Source: DAHUYF01 sp035945115 (GTDB lineage: Bacteria; Pseudomonadota; Alphaproteobacteria; ATCC43930; CGMCC-115725). Taken from it: a stretch of 64,000 nucleotides of DNA. The stretch spans positions 11,400 to 75,399 of the forward strand of contig DASZAN010000225.1 of assembly GCA_035945115.1 (NCBI GenBank), read 5' to 3'. Under the pieces are notes generated by a model that worked only from the letters and a program-made list of their open reading frames with translations, had not been told where the DNA came from and did not search any database. Each line of letters starts with the position of its first letter. Positions within the stretch are counted from its first letter, which is position 1. This document shows positions 1 to 11,649 of the stretch, in pieces. The position numbers were made by a program, and so were the translations under genes.

Positions 1-978
1 CAGGCGAATGCGCGGATCGAGCACCGCGAGCGCCAAATCGGAGAGGAGGACGCCGATCACGCTCAAGAAGGCGAGGAACATGAGGAAGGAGCCGGCGAGG
101 TACATGTCCTGACTGCGCAGCGCGTCGAGCAGCATCGGTCCCGTCGTCGGCAAGCTCATCACCACCGAGACCACGACGGCTCCCGAGATGATGTGCGGCA
201 ACAGCGAGCCGATGTCGGAGATGAAGGGGTTGAGCGCCATGCGCAGCGGGTATTTCATGAGCGCGCGGAAGGGCGGTAAGCCCTTGGCGCGCGCGGTCAC
301 GACATATTGCTTGTGGAGCTCGTCGAGGAGATTGGCGCGAAGCCGGCGAATCATGCCGGCGGTGCCGCTCAAGCCGATCACCACGACCGGTATCCAAAGA
401 TGTTGCAAGACGGAAACGACCTTGCCCCAGCCCCAGGGCGCATCGAGATAGCGCGGATCCATGAGCCCGCCGATGGAGATGCCGAAATAGACATTGGCGA
501 AATAGAGGAGGACAAGGGCGAAGAGGAAATTCGGCGTGGCGAGGCCGAGAAACCCCAGAAAAGTCAGCGTGTGGTCGCTCCAGCTATATTGGTGCGTGGC
601 CGAATAAATGCCGATGGGAAACGCCACGAGGTAAGTGAAGACGACGGTGGCGAAGGAGACGATGAAGGTGAGGAGCAGCTTGTCTCCGACGATGTCGCGG
701 ACCGGCAGGTTGTACTCGAAGGAATATCCCATGTCGCCGTGCAGCAAGCCGGCGACCCAGTAGAGATATTGCTGCCAGACCGGCTTATCGAAGCCGTACT
801 GCGCTTTGAGGAAGGCGATCTTCTGCAGATCGACCGCCTCGCCCTGGCTCTGCAGCTCCGCCACGTAGGTCGAGAAATAATCCCCGGGCGGCAGCTGGAT
901 GATGGTGAAGATGACGATGCTGATGACGAGAAGCGTCGGGATCATGATCAGCAGGCGATGAACGATGTAGCCGAACAT
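1..978 (-). CDS. yejB: Peptide/microcin C-type ABC transporter permease (partial, 3' end off window)
   Basis: Inner-membrane permease of a DppB/YejB-type importer. It starts MFGYIVHRLLIMIPTLLV, with a first membrane segment at about residues 9-30 and further hydrophobic segments near residues 100-125, 135-160, 180-200, 235-260 and 285-315. The last visible residues, LAVLDPRIRL, match the usual C-terminus of DppB-type permeases, so only a few codons should be missing. The ATG lies in TGATG and shares one base with the stop of the upstream binding-protein gene, so the two are translationally coupled. The partner permease (yejE type) would be expected just beyond base 1. Family assignment is secure; the exact substrate (di/oligopeptide or microcin C-like) is inferred from the fused ATPase next door. 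Confidence 0.9.
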   Translation of the reverse strand, partial: MFGYIVHRLLIMIPTLLVISIVIFTIIQLPPGDYFSTYVAELQSQGEAVDLQKIAFLKAQYGFDKPVWQQYLYWVAGLLHGDMGYSFEYNLPVRDIVGDKLLLTFIVSFATVVFTYLVAFPIGIYSATHQYSWSDHTLTFLGFLGLATPNFLFALVLLYFANVYFGISIGGLMDPRYLDAPWGWGKVVSVLQHLWIPVVVIGLSGTAGMIRRLRANLLDELHKQYVVTARAKGLPPFRALMKYPLRMALNPFISDIGSLLPHIISGAVVVSVVMSLPTTGPMLLDALRSQDMYLAGSFLMFLAFLSVIGVLLSDLALAVLDPRIRL

Positions 979-2905
979 CACTCGGCCTTCTTGCCGTTCG
1001 GCGGATCGCTCGCCGCAGTGGATGCATCGGACGCGAGCCAGAATGTCTCGGCGTGATAGATCCCGAAATGCGCGCCGGGGTCCCAGTTGTAGACGCCTTC
1101 GACCGGCACGTTGTGGAGGCGATTGCTGACCACGATCGGCTGCGGGACGCCGGCGATGAGGCCGATGGTGAAGACTTGGTCGGCGTGAATGCTCAGCATC
1201 TCCTGCCAGATCTGCCGGCGCTCGTCATGGGTCTTGCTGTCGAACCATTGGCGTAGCAGCGCGAGGAGCTTCTGCGCCGCCGGCATGTCGGGCGCCTCGC
1301 CGGCTTGATGCTTGGTTTCGTAGTACTGCCCCCATTTCGGCCATTGGAGCTGCTGCTGGCTTACCGGCGCCAGCTCCAAAGGCGGCATGTCGGCGGTCGG
1401 CAGGCCGTTCTCGAAGCCCTTGTCGATCGACATCACCGTCTCGCCGGCAAAGGCGCGCATATGGAAGACCTTGAGCTGCGACGGTTTCGAGAAAAGCTCG
1501 ATGCCGATCTCGCGCCAATCGTCGCGGATGAGCTCGAGATTGTCGGATTGCTCGGTCGATTCACCGGCGTTCTCGATGACGATCTGCAGCGGCCGTCCGT
1601 CGGGCAAGAGGCGCGTGCCGTCGTCGTTGCGCTGAGTAAGGCCAATCTCGTCGAGGAGCTTGTTGGCGGCGTTGGCATCGAATTTCGCCCACGCCTCACG
1701 GAACTTAGCGTCATAGAGCGGCGAGTTCGGCAACACCGTATTTTGCCCCTCGATGGCGAGGCCGTAATAGATCACCTGGTTGATCTTGTGCCGGTTGGTG
1801 GCGAGCGACAAGGCGCGGCGGAAGCGGACGTCGCGTAGGAGCTTGCGCCAGACCGGATCGCTCACGGTGAGATCGGGATAGAGCGCGAGCTGGCTTCCAG
1901 GGGCCGTGCGCCAAAGGCGGACGCTGTAGTTGTTGCGCTCCTCGGCTTCCTTGAGGAAGGTGTAATTGTCGAAGCGCAGATAACGTGCCTGGAGATCGCT
2001 TTCGCCGGCGCCGGTCTTCGCCGGGATGATTTTGGCGTCGGCGATCGCCATCGTGACTTGGTCGATGTAGGGAAGCTGCACCCCGGCGGGATCGATGCGG
2101 TGGAAATAGGGATTGCGCGCGAAGATGAAGCGGTCGGACGGCGGTCGCGTCTTCAGCACCCAGGGCTCGAGCGCCGGCAAATCGGGGTTGTCGTTGCGGT
2201 ATTGGGAGTCGAGCTTGTTGTGGAGCGCCGCCCAGTTGCGCACGCCTGCCTCGGTGACGCGATCGGCGAGCGCCTTCGGGTCGGCATATTTGGCGTGAAA
2301 TTGCTTCAGGTAATGCGCTGGCGCGTAGATGAAGAGCGGGTAGGGGCCGGCGAGCGCGGGCAGGAAGAGCGGATTGGGTTTCGACCAGCTGTAGCGCACG
2401 GTGCGCGCATCGGGGAATTCGACTTTGGGCTTCTCGCCTTCGACCAGCAAAGCTTCGGGGAGCCCGGAGGGTGAGAGCTTGGAATTGCTCGCTAGGTCCT
2501 CGTACCAATAGCGGAAATCCTCGGCGGTGAAGGGCATACCGTCCGACCATTTATGACCGGCGCGCAAATGGATGGTGAAGCGGCGTCCGTCCTCGACATC
2601 GATGGATTCCGCAAGGTCAGGCTCAAGCTCATAGCTCGGCGTGTAACGGACGAGCCGCGCATAGCCGTAGACCACCATGAGCCGCGTGTCCTTGGCGCCG
2701 GCCATCAACAGCCGCAGCTCGCCGCCGGGCTTGCCCATTTCGGCAGGTGCGGTCACGAGCGGCGTGCTCGGCACGCGTTTCGCGACGGACGGGAGCTCGC
2801 CCCGCTTCACCTGAGCGGCGAGGCTTGGCGTTTCCTTGATTGCCGGTACTTCGGCGCGCGCCGCTACGGCAGCAAGCAACGCGATGAGGAGAAAAGCGAG
2901 CCGCC

Positions 2906-2909
<4 letters not shown>
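978..2909 (-). CDS. yejA: Extracellular solute-binding protein, family 5 (YejA/oligopeptide type)
   Basis: Periplasmic substrate receptor of the adjacent ABC importer, 643 residues. An N-terminal signal peptide (MRRLAFLLIALLAAVAARA) precedes the mature protein. The body has family-5 features: a segment ending in RFTIHLRAGHKWSDG near residue 115, a following TAEDFRYWYEDL, and a mid-protein run RALSLATNRHKINQVIYYG typical of SBP_bac_5 proteins. The length fits the longer YejA-like members better than DppA. The start overlaps the end of the ATPase gene by 4 nt, and the stop shares a base with the permease start. Substrate specificity cannot be read from the sequence. Confidence 0.9.
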
Positions 2910-4785
<1,876 letters not shown>

Positions 4786-4789
<4 letters not shown>

Positions 4790-5295
4790 CGCGCCCCCTC
4801 AATCGCTGCGTCGGTCCCCTCGATGGCGAGCCCCAGTGCTGCCAGATTGGCAATCGTGATCGGGCTAAGGTGGAGCCGGCGCGCTTCGGCGGCGCGGGCC
4901 GCGCGCGCGGCGATGGATTGGAATCCCGCGATGCGGCTGTCGAGGCGAAGCCGGCACCCTTCGGCGCGGAGCACGAGCTGCATCCAGCCGCCTTCGCGAT
5001 CGCGCCGCGTCGCGTAATAGTGAACGCCGAGGTCCTCGAGCGCCGCCCACTCGAGCCTGAGCGGCAAGAGGCCACCGGCGCCGATGCCGGCCTCGTCCAT
5101 TTCGATGGGCGCGAGCTGCCGCAGCAGCGTGCGTCCGGCAAACGCCGCGAAGAGCGCAGCGAGTCCAAGGCAGGCGGCGCCTACGACTTGGACCGGCGAG
5201 ATGATGAACAGCGGCGGCACGACGAAGGCGAGACCCAGTCCGGCGCGCCCGTAGTCGCCGATGAGGGTTGCGGCGGGATAGGCGTGGCTCGTCAT
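4786..5295 (-). CDS. Small membrane protein of unknown function
   Basis: A 169-residue protein starting MTSHAYPAATLIGDYGR. The frame is open further upstream, but those codons lie over the deacetylase gene; the ATG at 5295 overlaps the deacetylase stop by 4 nt and is the natural start. Two close hydrophobic stretches (about residues 17-55) form a membrane hairpin, followed by a soluble C-terminal part rich in Arg and Ala. The architecture recalls PH-like bacterial membrane proteins, but I recognise no family motif. Sitting between the deacetylase and yejF with coupled overlaps on both sides, it is certainly co-transcribed with them. Function unknown. Confidence 0.75.
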
Positions 5296-6083
5296 GGCAC
5301 CGCAAAAACATCGCCGAGCGCGAGCCAGCGCACGGCGTCGTGACGACAGAGCCGATCCAACAGCGCGCGAAGAAAATCCTCCGTCGCGACATCGTGCTTC
5401 AGATGATGGGTGAGGAGCCCGGTCGGCTCCGCGGTGTCCATCTCGCCGCGCCGGTGTCGGGCGAGATGAGCGGCGATCTGAGCGAGAGCCGCCTCGGCGC
5501 CGACAAAGCGGCGCGATCTCCGCCAATCGATGAGGTCGATATGTGCGTTGATCTGCACCAACCCGGGTGCTGGATTAAGGGCGCGGCGCGGCCCATAGGT
5601 CGAGAGCGCGGCGAAACCGAGCGCGGAGAGCCGTGGCACAAGCGCATCGGTGATGCGGTTCCAGGGCGGCGCCAACACCGGCAGTGCGCGCGCGCCGAAG
5701 AGCGCTTTGAGCCGCTGCCAGCCGGCCACCAGCTCCGCCGTCATCACGGCAATCGGGCGGTGGGCGCCGAGCTCCGCCTTCTTCTCGTTGGCGGGCGCAT
5801 GGTTGGCATGGCACCAACCGTGCTGGATGACGCTCGCCGATGGCGTCTCAATGAGGCGCGCCGCCAATGCCGGCTCTGCCGCCGCCGGTACGACCGCGAG
5901 CGCGATCGGCAGGCCGCGCGCCAGCGTCAGGAGATGGACGAGCCGCGGATCGTCCGCGACTGCATCATCGTCGCGCCACCAAAACGTCGCGCGCCGGCCG
6001 AGCGCTTGCCACGCGTCGAGCTCGCGATCGAGATCCTCCCAACGAGCGGCCGTCCCTATCCTTGCCATTATCATCGCGGCCAT
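5292..6083 (-). CDS. Polysaccharide deacetylase family protein
   Basis: A 263-residue NodB-fold protein. The metal-binding first motif appears as RATFWWRDDDA (Asp pair near residues 38-40), where classical members have TFDDG, and the second metal motif is QHGWCHANHAP near residue 90. PPWNRI near residue 125 is the family's motif 3 and LLTHHLKHD near the C-terminus the last His motif. Methionines at 6083, 6074 and 6068 are all possible starts. It follows the glycosyltransferase block on the same strand after a 142-bp gap and overlaps the next gene, so a role in trimming the glycan made by that block is plausible (inference). Confidence 0.85.
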   Translation of the reverse strand: MAAMIMARIGTAARWEDLDRELDAWQALGRRATFWWRDDDAVADDPRLVHLLTLARGLPIALAVVPAAAEPALAARLIETPSASVIQHGWCHANHAPANEKKAELGAHRPIAVMTAELVAGWQRLKALFGARALPVLAPPWNRITDALVPRLSALGFAALSTYGPRRALNPAPGLVQINAHIDLIDWRRSRRFVGAEAALAQIAAHLARHRRGEMDTAEPTGLLTHHLKHDVATEDFLRALLDRLCRHDAVRWLALGDVFAVP

Positions 6084-6170
6084 CCCCGCTAGATATAACG
6101 TAAACGATGACCTGCCCAAAGCGGCATGCCCGCGACGGAACCCACCACGATGTAGCCGCGGCGAAATGGC

Positions 6171-6193
6171 CTCTCCCCGTCTGGAACGGAGAG
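6171..6193 (-). terminator. Hairpin between glycosyltransferase and deacetylase genes
   Basis: An inverted repeat gives an 8-bp stem (CTCTCCGT paired with ACGGGGAG, one G-T wobble) around a 5-nt loop, in the 142-bp gap after the glycosyltransferase stop. There is no long T-run after it on the minus strand, so it may be a weak terminator or an mRNA-processing/stability hairpin that lowers expression of the downstream deacetylase-Yej genes. Confidence 0.35.
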
Positions 6194-6225
6194 CGGAATG
6201 AATGCATCCAGTGCGCACATCGCGG

Positions 6226-7374
6226 TCAAGCGCGCTCGCGGAGGAGCGCGCGGATCGTCTCGGCGCTGCGCCGCGCGCCGTCGAGGTCGAGCGGCGGTTC
6301 GCCCAAGGGCGGCGCGGCGAGTGCCTTGGTGATGGCGGCGGCGAGCTGCGGCGGATCAAGCTCGCTTTCGCGAAGGAGGGTGAGGAGACCACGGCTCTGA
6401 AGTCGCTCCGCCCGCTGCTGCTGCTCGGTCTCGCGCCCTTGCGCGAACGGCACGACCACGGCGCGGGCGCGCGCGGCGATGAGGTCGAGGACGGTGTTGT
6501 ACCCCGCCTGGCTGATCGACAGCACGCAGCGACGAAATAGCGCCGGGAGGTCGGGACGATAACGCTCGACCGTGACGCCAGGCGGCGCTGTGGCGACGAC
6601 TTCGCGGAACGCGCTCGCGGCGAGATTGGGTCCGGTGACGAGCCGCCAGGGGGCATCCGCCAGGCTCGTGAGCGGGCGTGCCGCAAGCGCCGTTCCGAGC
6701 AGGCGCGCGCCCACCGCGCCGCCGCCAGCAGAGACAAGCACCTCGCCCGTGCCTGCGACATCGCCATCCTCCGCCGCTCGGGCGACGTAGCCCGTGTAGA
6801 AGAGCTTGTCGCCAAGAGCCGCAGCGGCCGGGAAGCTCTCCTCGAGGCGGATGAGGCGAGGATCGCCATGCACGAGCACGCCGTCGAAATCGCGCTGGAC
6901 GGTTTCGGCAATACCGGCAGCGCGAAGGGGGTCGCTTCTGGCGACGAGCACGTCGCGGATCGATGAGAGAATGATGGGCCGCGGCCGCATGGCGCGGGCG
7001 GCGGCGATCAACGGCTCAAGCTCGAAACAGAAGGCGCGGCGGCCGAAGGGGTAGCTTTCGACGACGACCGCCGCGGGCGCCGTGGCCGCTAGCGCCGCCA
7101 GCAATTGCGCGCGCCGGCGGGAGCGCAGCGCCTCATCGAGGGGCCGGCCCGCGGCATCGATGAGGGTCCTGAGCTCGGCATCCCCGGTGCGGACGGGCGG
7201 GAGCTGCACCACCGCGACGTCTTCCGCCTTCTCGCCCTCGTCTGCTATCCCGCCGCTCACCAGCGTGACGGCAAAATCAGCCTCGCGCATCGCCTTCGCC
7301 AGGATCATGGCGCGGCGCCAATGACCGATGCCGAGCAGATGCTGGACATAGAAGAGGATGCGCGGCGCGCTCAT
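6226..7374 (-). CDS. MurG-like glycosyltransferase family protein
   Basis: A 382-residue GT-B-fold protein. It begins MSAPRILFYVQHLLGIGHWRRA, where the GIGHWRR segment is the N-terminal acceptor/nucleotide loop of this uncharacterised MurG/UGT-like family. The C-terminal half carries VLVSAGGGAVGARLL and SISQAGYNTVLDLIAARARAVVVPF, the equivalent of the UDP-sugar binding region. The start overlaps the phosphatase gene by 4 nt. The architecture is paralogous to the protein encoded at 10336-11559, which has GLGHLRR at the same place. The sugar donor and acceptor are unknown. Confidence 0.85.
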   Translation of the reverse strand: MSAPRILFYVQHLLGIGHWRRAMILAKAMREADFAVTLVSGGIADEGEKAEDVAVVQLPPVRTGDAELRTLIDAAGRPLDEALRSRRRAQLLAALAATAPAAVVVESYPFGRRAFCFELEPLIAAARAMRPRPIILSSIRDVLVARSDPLRAAGIAETVQRDFDGVLVHGDPRLIRLEESFPAAAALGDKLFYTGYVARAAEDGDVAGTGEVLVSAGGGAVGARLLGTALAARPLTSLADAPWRLVTGPNLAASAFREVVATAPPGVTVERYRPDLPALFRRCVLSISQAGYNTVLDLIAARARAVVVPFAQGRETEQQQRAERLQSRGLLTLLRESELDPPQLAAAITKALAAPPLGEPPLDLDGARRSAETIRALLRERA

Positions 7375-7955
7375 CGGGCAAGCGGCAGGTTGAGGCGGCA
7401 AACGGTAGGCCTGCCGCTGCGGTCGATCTCGAACAAATGGACGGTATCCTCCGCGAGCCGCTGCGGCGATTTCGCGCGCATGTCCCATCCGGTGGCGAGC
7501 GCGAGAAGAGCACGGATGACGCCCTTGTGCGCCACCGCCGCGACCGGCGCGCCATCCTGCGCGATGCGGGCAAGAAGGGGCCGAAGCCGCGCCTGCACCT
7601 CGCGCGGGCTCTCGCCGCCGGGCGGGCGGAAATCGAGGCCCGCGGCTTCCATCGCCGCCATCCCCGGCACGCTGGCGCGGAGCTCGGCCAAGCGGTGGCC
7701 CTCCCATTTCCCCCAATCCATCTCTGTAAGAGCCGACTCCTGAACGGCATCGGAAATTCCAAGGACCGTTGCGGTTTCGCCGGCGCGACGGAGCGGGCTT
7801 ACCCGCCAGGCGCAGCCCGCGAGATCGGACGGGAGGCACCACGCCGCCACGCGGCGGCGCCCCTCGGCGCTGAGCGGCAGGTCGCGGCAGCCTTGGAGGC
7901 GGCCCTCGGCGCTCCATGCCGTGGGGCCATGACGGAGAATGGCGAAGAGGGTCAT
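7371..7955 (-). CDS. Histidine phosphatase family protein
   Basis: A 194-residue phosphoglycerate-mutase-like phosphatase. The catalytic RHG motif is at ILRHGPTAWS near residues 7-10, SPLRRAGETA carries the second Arg, the acid residue is in TEMDWGKWEG, and the distal His is in VAAVAHKGVIRALL. The length matches the small CobC/GpmB-like class. Its start overlaps the upstream glycosyltransferase and its stop overlaps the downstream one, each by 4 nt, so it belongs to the glycan operon. A role in dephosphorylating a sugar-phosphate or lipid-linked intermediate is inferred from context only. Confidence 0.9.
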   Translation of the reverse strand: MTLFAILRHGPTAWSAEGRLQGCRDLPLSAEGRRRVAAWCLPSDLAGCAWRVSPLRRAGETATVLGISDAVQESALTEMDWGKWEGHRLAELRASVPGMAAMEAAGLDFRPPGGESPREVQARLRPLLARIAQDGAPVAAVAHKGVIRALLALATGWDMRAKSPQRLAEDTVHLFEIDRSGRPTVCRLNLPLAR

Positions 7956-9088
7956 CGCGCCCCCCTTCGCGTTAGGCTTTGCACGATCCCATCGAGCCGC
8001 TCGGCGGCCGGCGCGAGGTCATGAAGGCGCGCCATGCGCTCTGCCGCCGCTTCGCCCCAGCGGCGAGAGAGAGCGGGATCATCGAGGAGCGACGCCAGCG
8101 CCGCCGCAATGGTGTCGGCGTCGCCGGGCGGCACGAGCCGGCCGGTGACCCCATCGGCGACGATGTCGGGAATGCCGCCAGCAGCACCGACGACGGCGGC
8201 AAGCCCCGCCGCCTGTGCTTCGAGAAGCGCCAGGCCATAGGCTTCGTTCACCGCCGGCCAGACGAAGATATCCGACGCGGCGAGCGCCGCTGCGAGGGCT
8301 GGTGGCGTCAACTCGCCGAGCCAGGCGATGCGCCCGGCAAAAGGCGCGAAAAGTGCGCGCACCTCCGCTTGCGCCGGTCCGGCACCGGCCACGAGCAGCC
8401 GCCAGCGCCGCGGCAGGAGCCTCGCCAGCCCCGCTGCCAGCGTCGTGTAGGAGCGGAGCTTGTCGCCGCGGCGCATCATCGCCACGGCGATGAGCCAGGG
8501 CGCCTCGGCATTGAGATCGTGGCGTTCCGCCAGCAGGCGGCGCGCGCTGCCACGCTCGCGCCGGGCCGCACGCCACGGCGCGGTGTCGATAAAAGGTGGG
8601 AGATCGATCCAGCGGGCGGGATCGGCGAGGAGCGGCAGCACGCCCGCGCGATCGGCGCGGTTGAGACCGACCACCGCGTCGGCGCAGGCGAGGGCGGCGG
8701 CGACAGCGGCATTGGCGCCGGTGTCCCCGTGCTTTGCCGCGTAGGACGCTTCGGTCACCACATAGGGAATGCCCAGCGCGGCGGCGACGCGCGGTCCCAG
8801 ATAGTCCGGCGCCTTGTGATAGAGGTGGTAGGTGAACCAGAGCGAGGGACGCCGCTCCGGGTGGCGCTGGATCTGTCGAAGTGCGCGACGTGCAAGCCGC
8901 CCGCCCAGCGCCGCAAGCCGCACCCGGCGCCGCTCGTCGTCCGAGTCCCAGCTGCGAAACTGGCTTGCCAGCACGACGTCGTGGCCGGCGCGCTCGAGCG
9001 CGGCGATGAGGAGCCGCGCCATGGTGCGGTCGCCCGATGGCACGGGATGATCGGGCGGCTTCATCGGCGGATAAAAGGCGATGCGCAT
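7952..9088 (-). CDS. Glycosyltransferase family 4 protein
   Basis: A 378-residue GT-B retaining glycosyltransferase. The N-terminus (MRIAFYPPMKPPDHPVPSGDRTMARLLIAAL) is the acceptor domain, with the usual glycine/serine-containing loop before helix 1. The donor domain shows WLIAVAMMRRGDKL, LLVAGAGPAQ, and the EX7E-like region EAYGLALLEAQAAGL followed by GGIPDIV. There is a 6-nt gap from the upstream glycosyltransferase gene and a 4-nt overlap with the phosphatase gene. No membrane segment is evident, so it is probably a peripheral inner-membrane enzyme. Confidence 0.88.
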   Translation of the reverse strand: MRIAFYPPMKPPDHPVPSGDRTMARLLIAALERAGHDVVLASQFRSWDSDDERRRVRLAALGGRLARRALRQIQRHPERRPSLWFTYHLYHKAPDYLGPRVAAALGIPYVVTEASYAAKHGDTGANAAVAAALACADAVVGLNRADRAGVLPLLADPARWIDLPPFIDTAPWRAARRERGSARRLLAERHDLNAEAPWLIAVAMMRRGDKLRSYTTLAAGLARLLPRRWRLLVAGAGPAQAEVRALFAPFAGRIAWLGELTPPALAAALAASDIFVWPAVNEAYGLALLEAQAAGLAAVVGAAGGIPDIVADGVTGRLVPPGDADTIAAALASLLDDPALSRRWGEAAAERMARLHDLAPAAERLDGIVQSLTRRGAR

Positions 9089-9094
9089 GGGGCT

Positions 9095-10327
9095 TCAGGC
9101 GAATTTCTGCGCGAGGCGCGCGATGCCGGCGGCAAGGGTGAAGTCGCTGCGCACCCTCATTTCCGCGGCAGCACCGAGCCGCCGCCGGAGCGCGGGATCG
9201 GTGATCAGCCGGGTGAGTGCGGCGGCGAGCGCCGCGGACTCGTCGGCCGGCACGAGGAGACCGGTGGCGCCGTCCTCGATGAGCTCGCTGATCCCCGGAA
9301 GCGCAGTTGAGACGCAAGCGAGGCGCTGGCTTTGTGCCTCGAGGAGGACGTTGGGCAGGCCATCGCGGTCGCCGTCCGCAGCGATGCGGCTCGCGAGCGC
9401 GAAGATGTCGGCGCGGCGATAAGCGGCGAGCACGGACTCCTGCGGCTGCGGGCCCTGCCAGTCGATGCGATCGGCAAGGCCGCGCCGCTCGCCGCGCTCC
9501 CTGAGCGCCGGCAGGAGCGCGCCGCCGCCGATATGGACGAAGCGCCAGTGGAGATGGGAGGGGAGGCGCGCCAAGGCGTCGAGGAGGACGTCGTAGCCTT
9601 TTTTGGCGACGGCGCGGCCGACCGAAAGGATCACGGCCGCATGCTCGGGGTCGCGCCCGTCAGCATCGCCTGCCGTTTCCGTCGGCGGTGCGTAGCGCTT
9701 CGTATCGAGGCCGTGATAGACGAGCGATACTTTGCCGGGATCGCGTGCCAGCGCCACGAGATGCGCGTGTCCCGCGGCCGTACATGTGACGAGCCACAGG
9801 CAATCCGCGAGCTTCTCGCGTTTTTCCCATTCGGGCGTCGTCCAGATGTCCTTGGCGTGCGCCGAGGCGGTCCAGGGGAGGCTTCGCAGCAGGGCCGCAT
9901 AGCGTGCGACCGAGCTCGGCGTGTGCAGGAAATGGGCATGGAGGTGACCAACATCGGCCGGCAGCTCGGCGGCGAGCGCGAGCGCCTGGCCGAAGCGGCG
10001 GACGCGGTTGCGGCTCGGATCGCGGCGCAGGTCCTTGAGCCATTGCCGCCGCGCTGTGCGATAGCCGGGGAGACGCCGCGCCGCGCGCCAGGCGCGCCAC
10101 ACACGACGCGGCTCGTCATGGAGGTATTCCGGAAGGTAGTGGACCGGCGCGCGGATCTCGCGATGGATGGGATGGAGGTGCGGATCGCTCGGGCGCCGTA
10201 GAGAGATGAGGCGAATGTCGAAACCGCGCTCCTCGAGCGCGCGCACTTCCTGGGCGATAAAGGTCTCGGAAAGGCGCGGATAGCCTTTGAGGACGAAGGC
10301 GATCGCCGGCGCCGCGCGCTCTGACAA
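9095..10327 (-). CDS. Glycosyltransferase family 4 protein
   Basis: A 410-residue glycosyltransferase of the colanic/exopolysaccharide type. It starts at a TTG (LSERAAPAIAFVLKGYPRLSETFI); the open frame upstream only shadows the preceding gene, whose TGA lies 8 nt before this TTG. YPRLSETFI near the start, FHLHAHFLHTPSS-like HLHAHFLHTPSS near residue 135 and the donor-side DGLPNVLLEAQSQRLACVSTALPGI are typical of the GT4 group that includes AmsK/WcaL-like enzymes. It is transcribed with the three other glycosyltransferases. The start codon choice is the main uncertainty. Confidence 0.86.
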   Translation of the reverse strand: MSERAAPAIAFVLKGYPRLSETFIAQEVRALEERGFDIRLISLRRPSDPHLHPIHREIRAPVHYLPEYLHDEPRRVWRAWRAARRLPGYRTARRQWLKDLRRDPSRNRVRRFGQALALAAELPADVGHLHAHFLHTPSSVARYAALLRSLPWTASAHAKDIWTTPEWEKREKLADCLWLVTCTAAGHAHLVALARDPGKVSLVYHGLDTKRYAPPTETAGDADGRDPEHAAVILSVGRAVAKKGYDVLLDALARLPSHLHWRFVHIGGGALLPALRERGERRGLADRIDWQGPQPQESVLAAYRRADIFALASRIAADGDRDGLPNVLLEAQSQRLACVSTALPGISELIEDGATGLLVPADESAALAAALTRLITDPALRRRLGAAAEMRVRSDFTLAAGIARLAQKFA

Positions 10328-10335
10328 GCCGGTGG

Positions 10336-11559
10336 TCAGGCCTGACGCCGGAACGGTAGGGAGGCGACGCGGCGGCCCTTGCCCCAGAGCCAGCGCTCGG
10401 CCAAGCGGTTGACGCTGTCGAGCCCATCGAGGAGGCCGGGGATCACCACCTCCGACGGTCTCGGCTGGTGCGGCAGGCGGCGAAGCGCGGTCGCCATCTG
10501 GCGCGGCTCGCGCACGCCGTCGTCGGTCAGCACGGCGACGAGGCCGAGCTCGGCGGCGCGCGTGGCGCGGATCAATTGCTCGCGGCGCGGCGCGGTGCGC
10601 GGGACGATGAGCGCGCGCTTGTCGAAGGAAAGAATCTCGCAAAAGGTGTTGTACCCGCCCATGGCGATGATGCCCGCAGCGCGCGCCATCAGGCTTTCGA
10701 GCCGCGCATCGAAGGTGATCACCTTGACGCGCGGCAGCCGCGCACTGCGCGCAAGGAACTCGGCCTGGCGTTCGGACTGCATGAATGGACCCAGTACCAA
10801 GAGCACGTTGGGAAGGTGGCGCTCCGCTTCATAGGTTGCGAGCACCCAATCGATGAGCGCTTCGCCGTCGGCGCCGCCGCCGGTCGTCACCAGCAGGAAG
10901 GGCTCGTCGAACGGGCCGAAATCGCCCTCACTCGCCTTGGGCTCGGGCGCGGTGCGGCGGAGATATCCGGTATAGCGAATGCGCCGGCGCACGCTTGCTG
11001 GCACGGCGATGCCTTCGAGCGGGTCGCAGAACTGCGGCAGGCCGTAGACCCAGAGCTCGTCATAGTATTTTTGCAGCGCCGGCATGACTTTTTTGCGCGA
11101 CCATTCCGGCGCGAGCAATGCCGGCTCGTCCATGACGTCGCGCAAGCCGAGCGCAATCGGCGTGCCGCGGCGGTGCAGCATTTCCAGCGTCTCGCGCACC
11201 TCGCCACGCAAGCCCAGGGGCTCCTTGTCGACGATGAAGAGATCAGGGTCGAACACCGCCGCGGCGTGGCGGATGATGGCGGCACGCAGCTTCAGCGTCT
11301 CTTCGATATGCAGATGCAGGTTGAGCGAGGTATATTCGCCGTTGCGGAGCTTGATCACGCCGGGCACGCGCACGAAATCGACGCGGGCGCGAAAGTCGAA
11401 GCTGCCGATGATCGGCGAGCCCGAAAGGATCAGCACCGAGAGGTCCTTGTCGGCGCCTACCAGGGAATGAGCGATGGTGCGGCAGCGGCGCAAATGGCCG
11501 AGACCGAAGGTATCGTGGCTGTAGATGAGCACACGCTTGTGTTGCCGCCGATCGGTCAC
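10336..11559 (-). CDS. MurG-like glycosyltransferase family protein
   Basis: A 407-residue protein and paralogue of the product at 6226-7374. The GTG start (VTDRRQHKRVLIYSHDTFG) is preceded by a good GGGGGA ribosome site 6-7 nt away; the longer open frame upstream runs into the divergent ABC gene. Key segments are FGLGHLRRCRTIAHSL near residue 17, LLVTTGGGADGEAL, and IIAMGGYNTFCEILSFDKRALIVPR, which is the donor-binding half. It is the first gene of the minus-strand glycan operon, and it is divergent from the ABC transporter gene with only about 90 bp between the two starts. Confidence 0.86.
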   Translation of the reverse strand: MTDRRQHKRVLIYSHDTFGLGHLRRCRTIAHSLVGADKDLSVLILSGSPIIGSFDFRARVDFVRVPGVIKLRNGEYTSLNLHLHIEETLKLRAAIIRHAAAVFDPDLFIVDKEPLGLRGEVRETLEMLHRRGTPIALGLRDVMDEPALLAPEWSRKKVMPALQKYYDELWVYGLPQFCDPLEGIAVPASVRRRIRYTGYLRRTAPEPKASEGDFGPFDEPFLLVTTGGGADGEALIDWVLATYEAERHLPNVLLVLGPFMQSERQAEFLARSARLPRVKVITFDARLESLMARAAGIIAMGGYNTFCEILSFDKRALIVPRTAPRREQLIRATRAAELGLVAVLTDDGVREPRQMATALRRLPHQPRPSEVVIPGLLDGLDSVNRLAERWLWGKGRRVASLPFRRQA

Positions 11560-11649
11560 TTGTCCCCCTTGGGCCCTTTGTATTCTCGGGTCCTTGGGTG
11601 AAACTATCGCATAAGCCGAACCGAGGGCAAAATCTCCTTTGAGAATGCC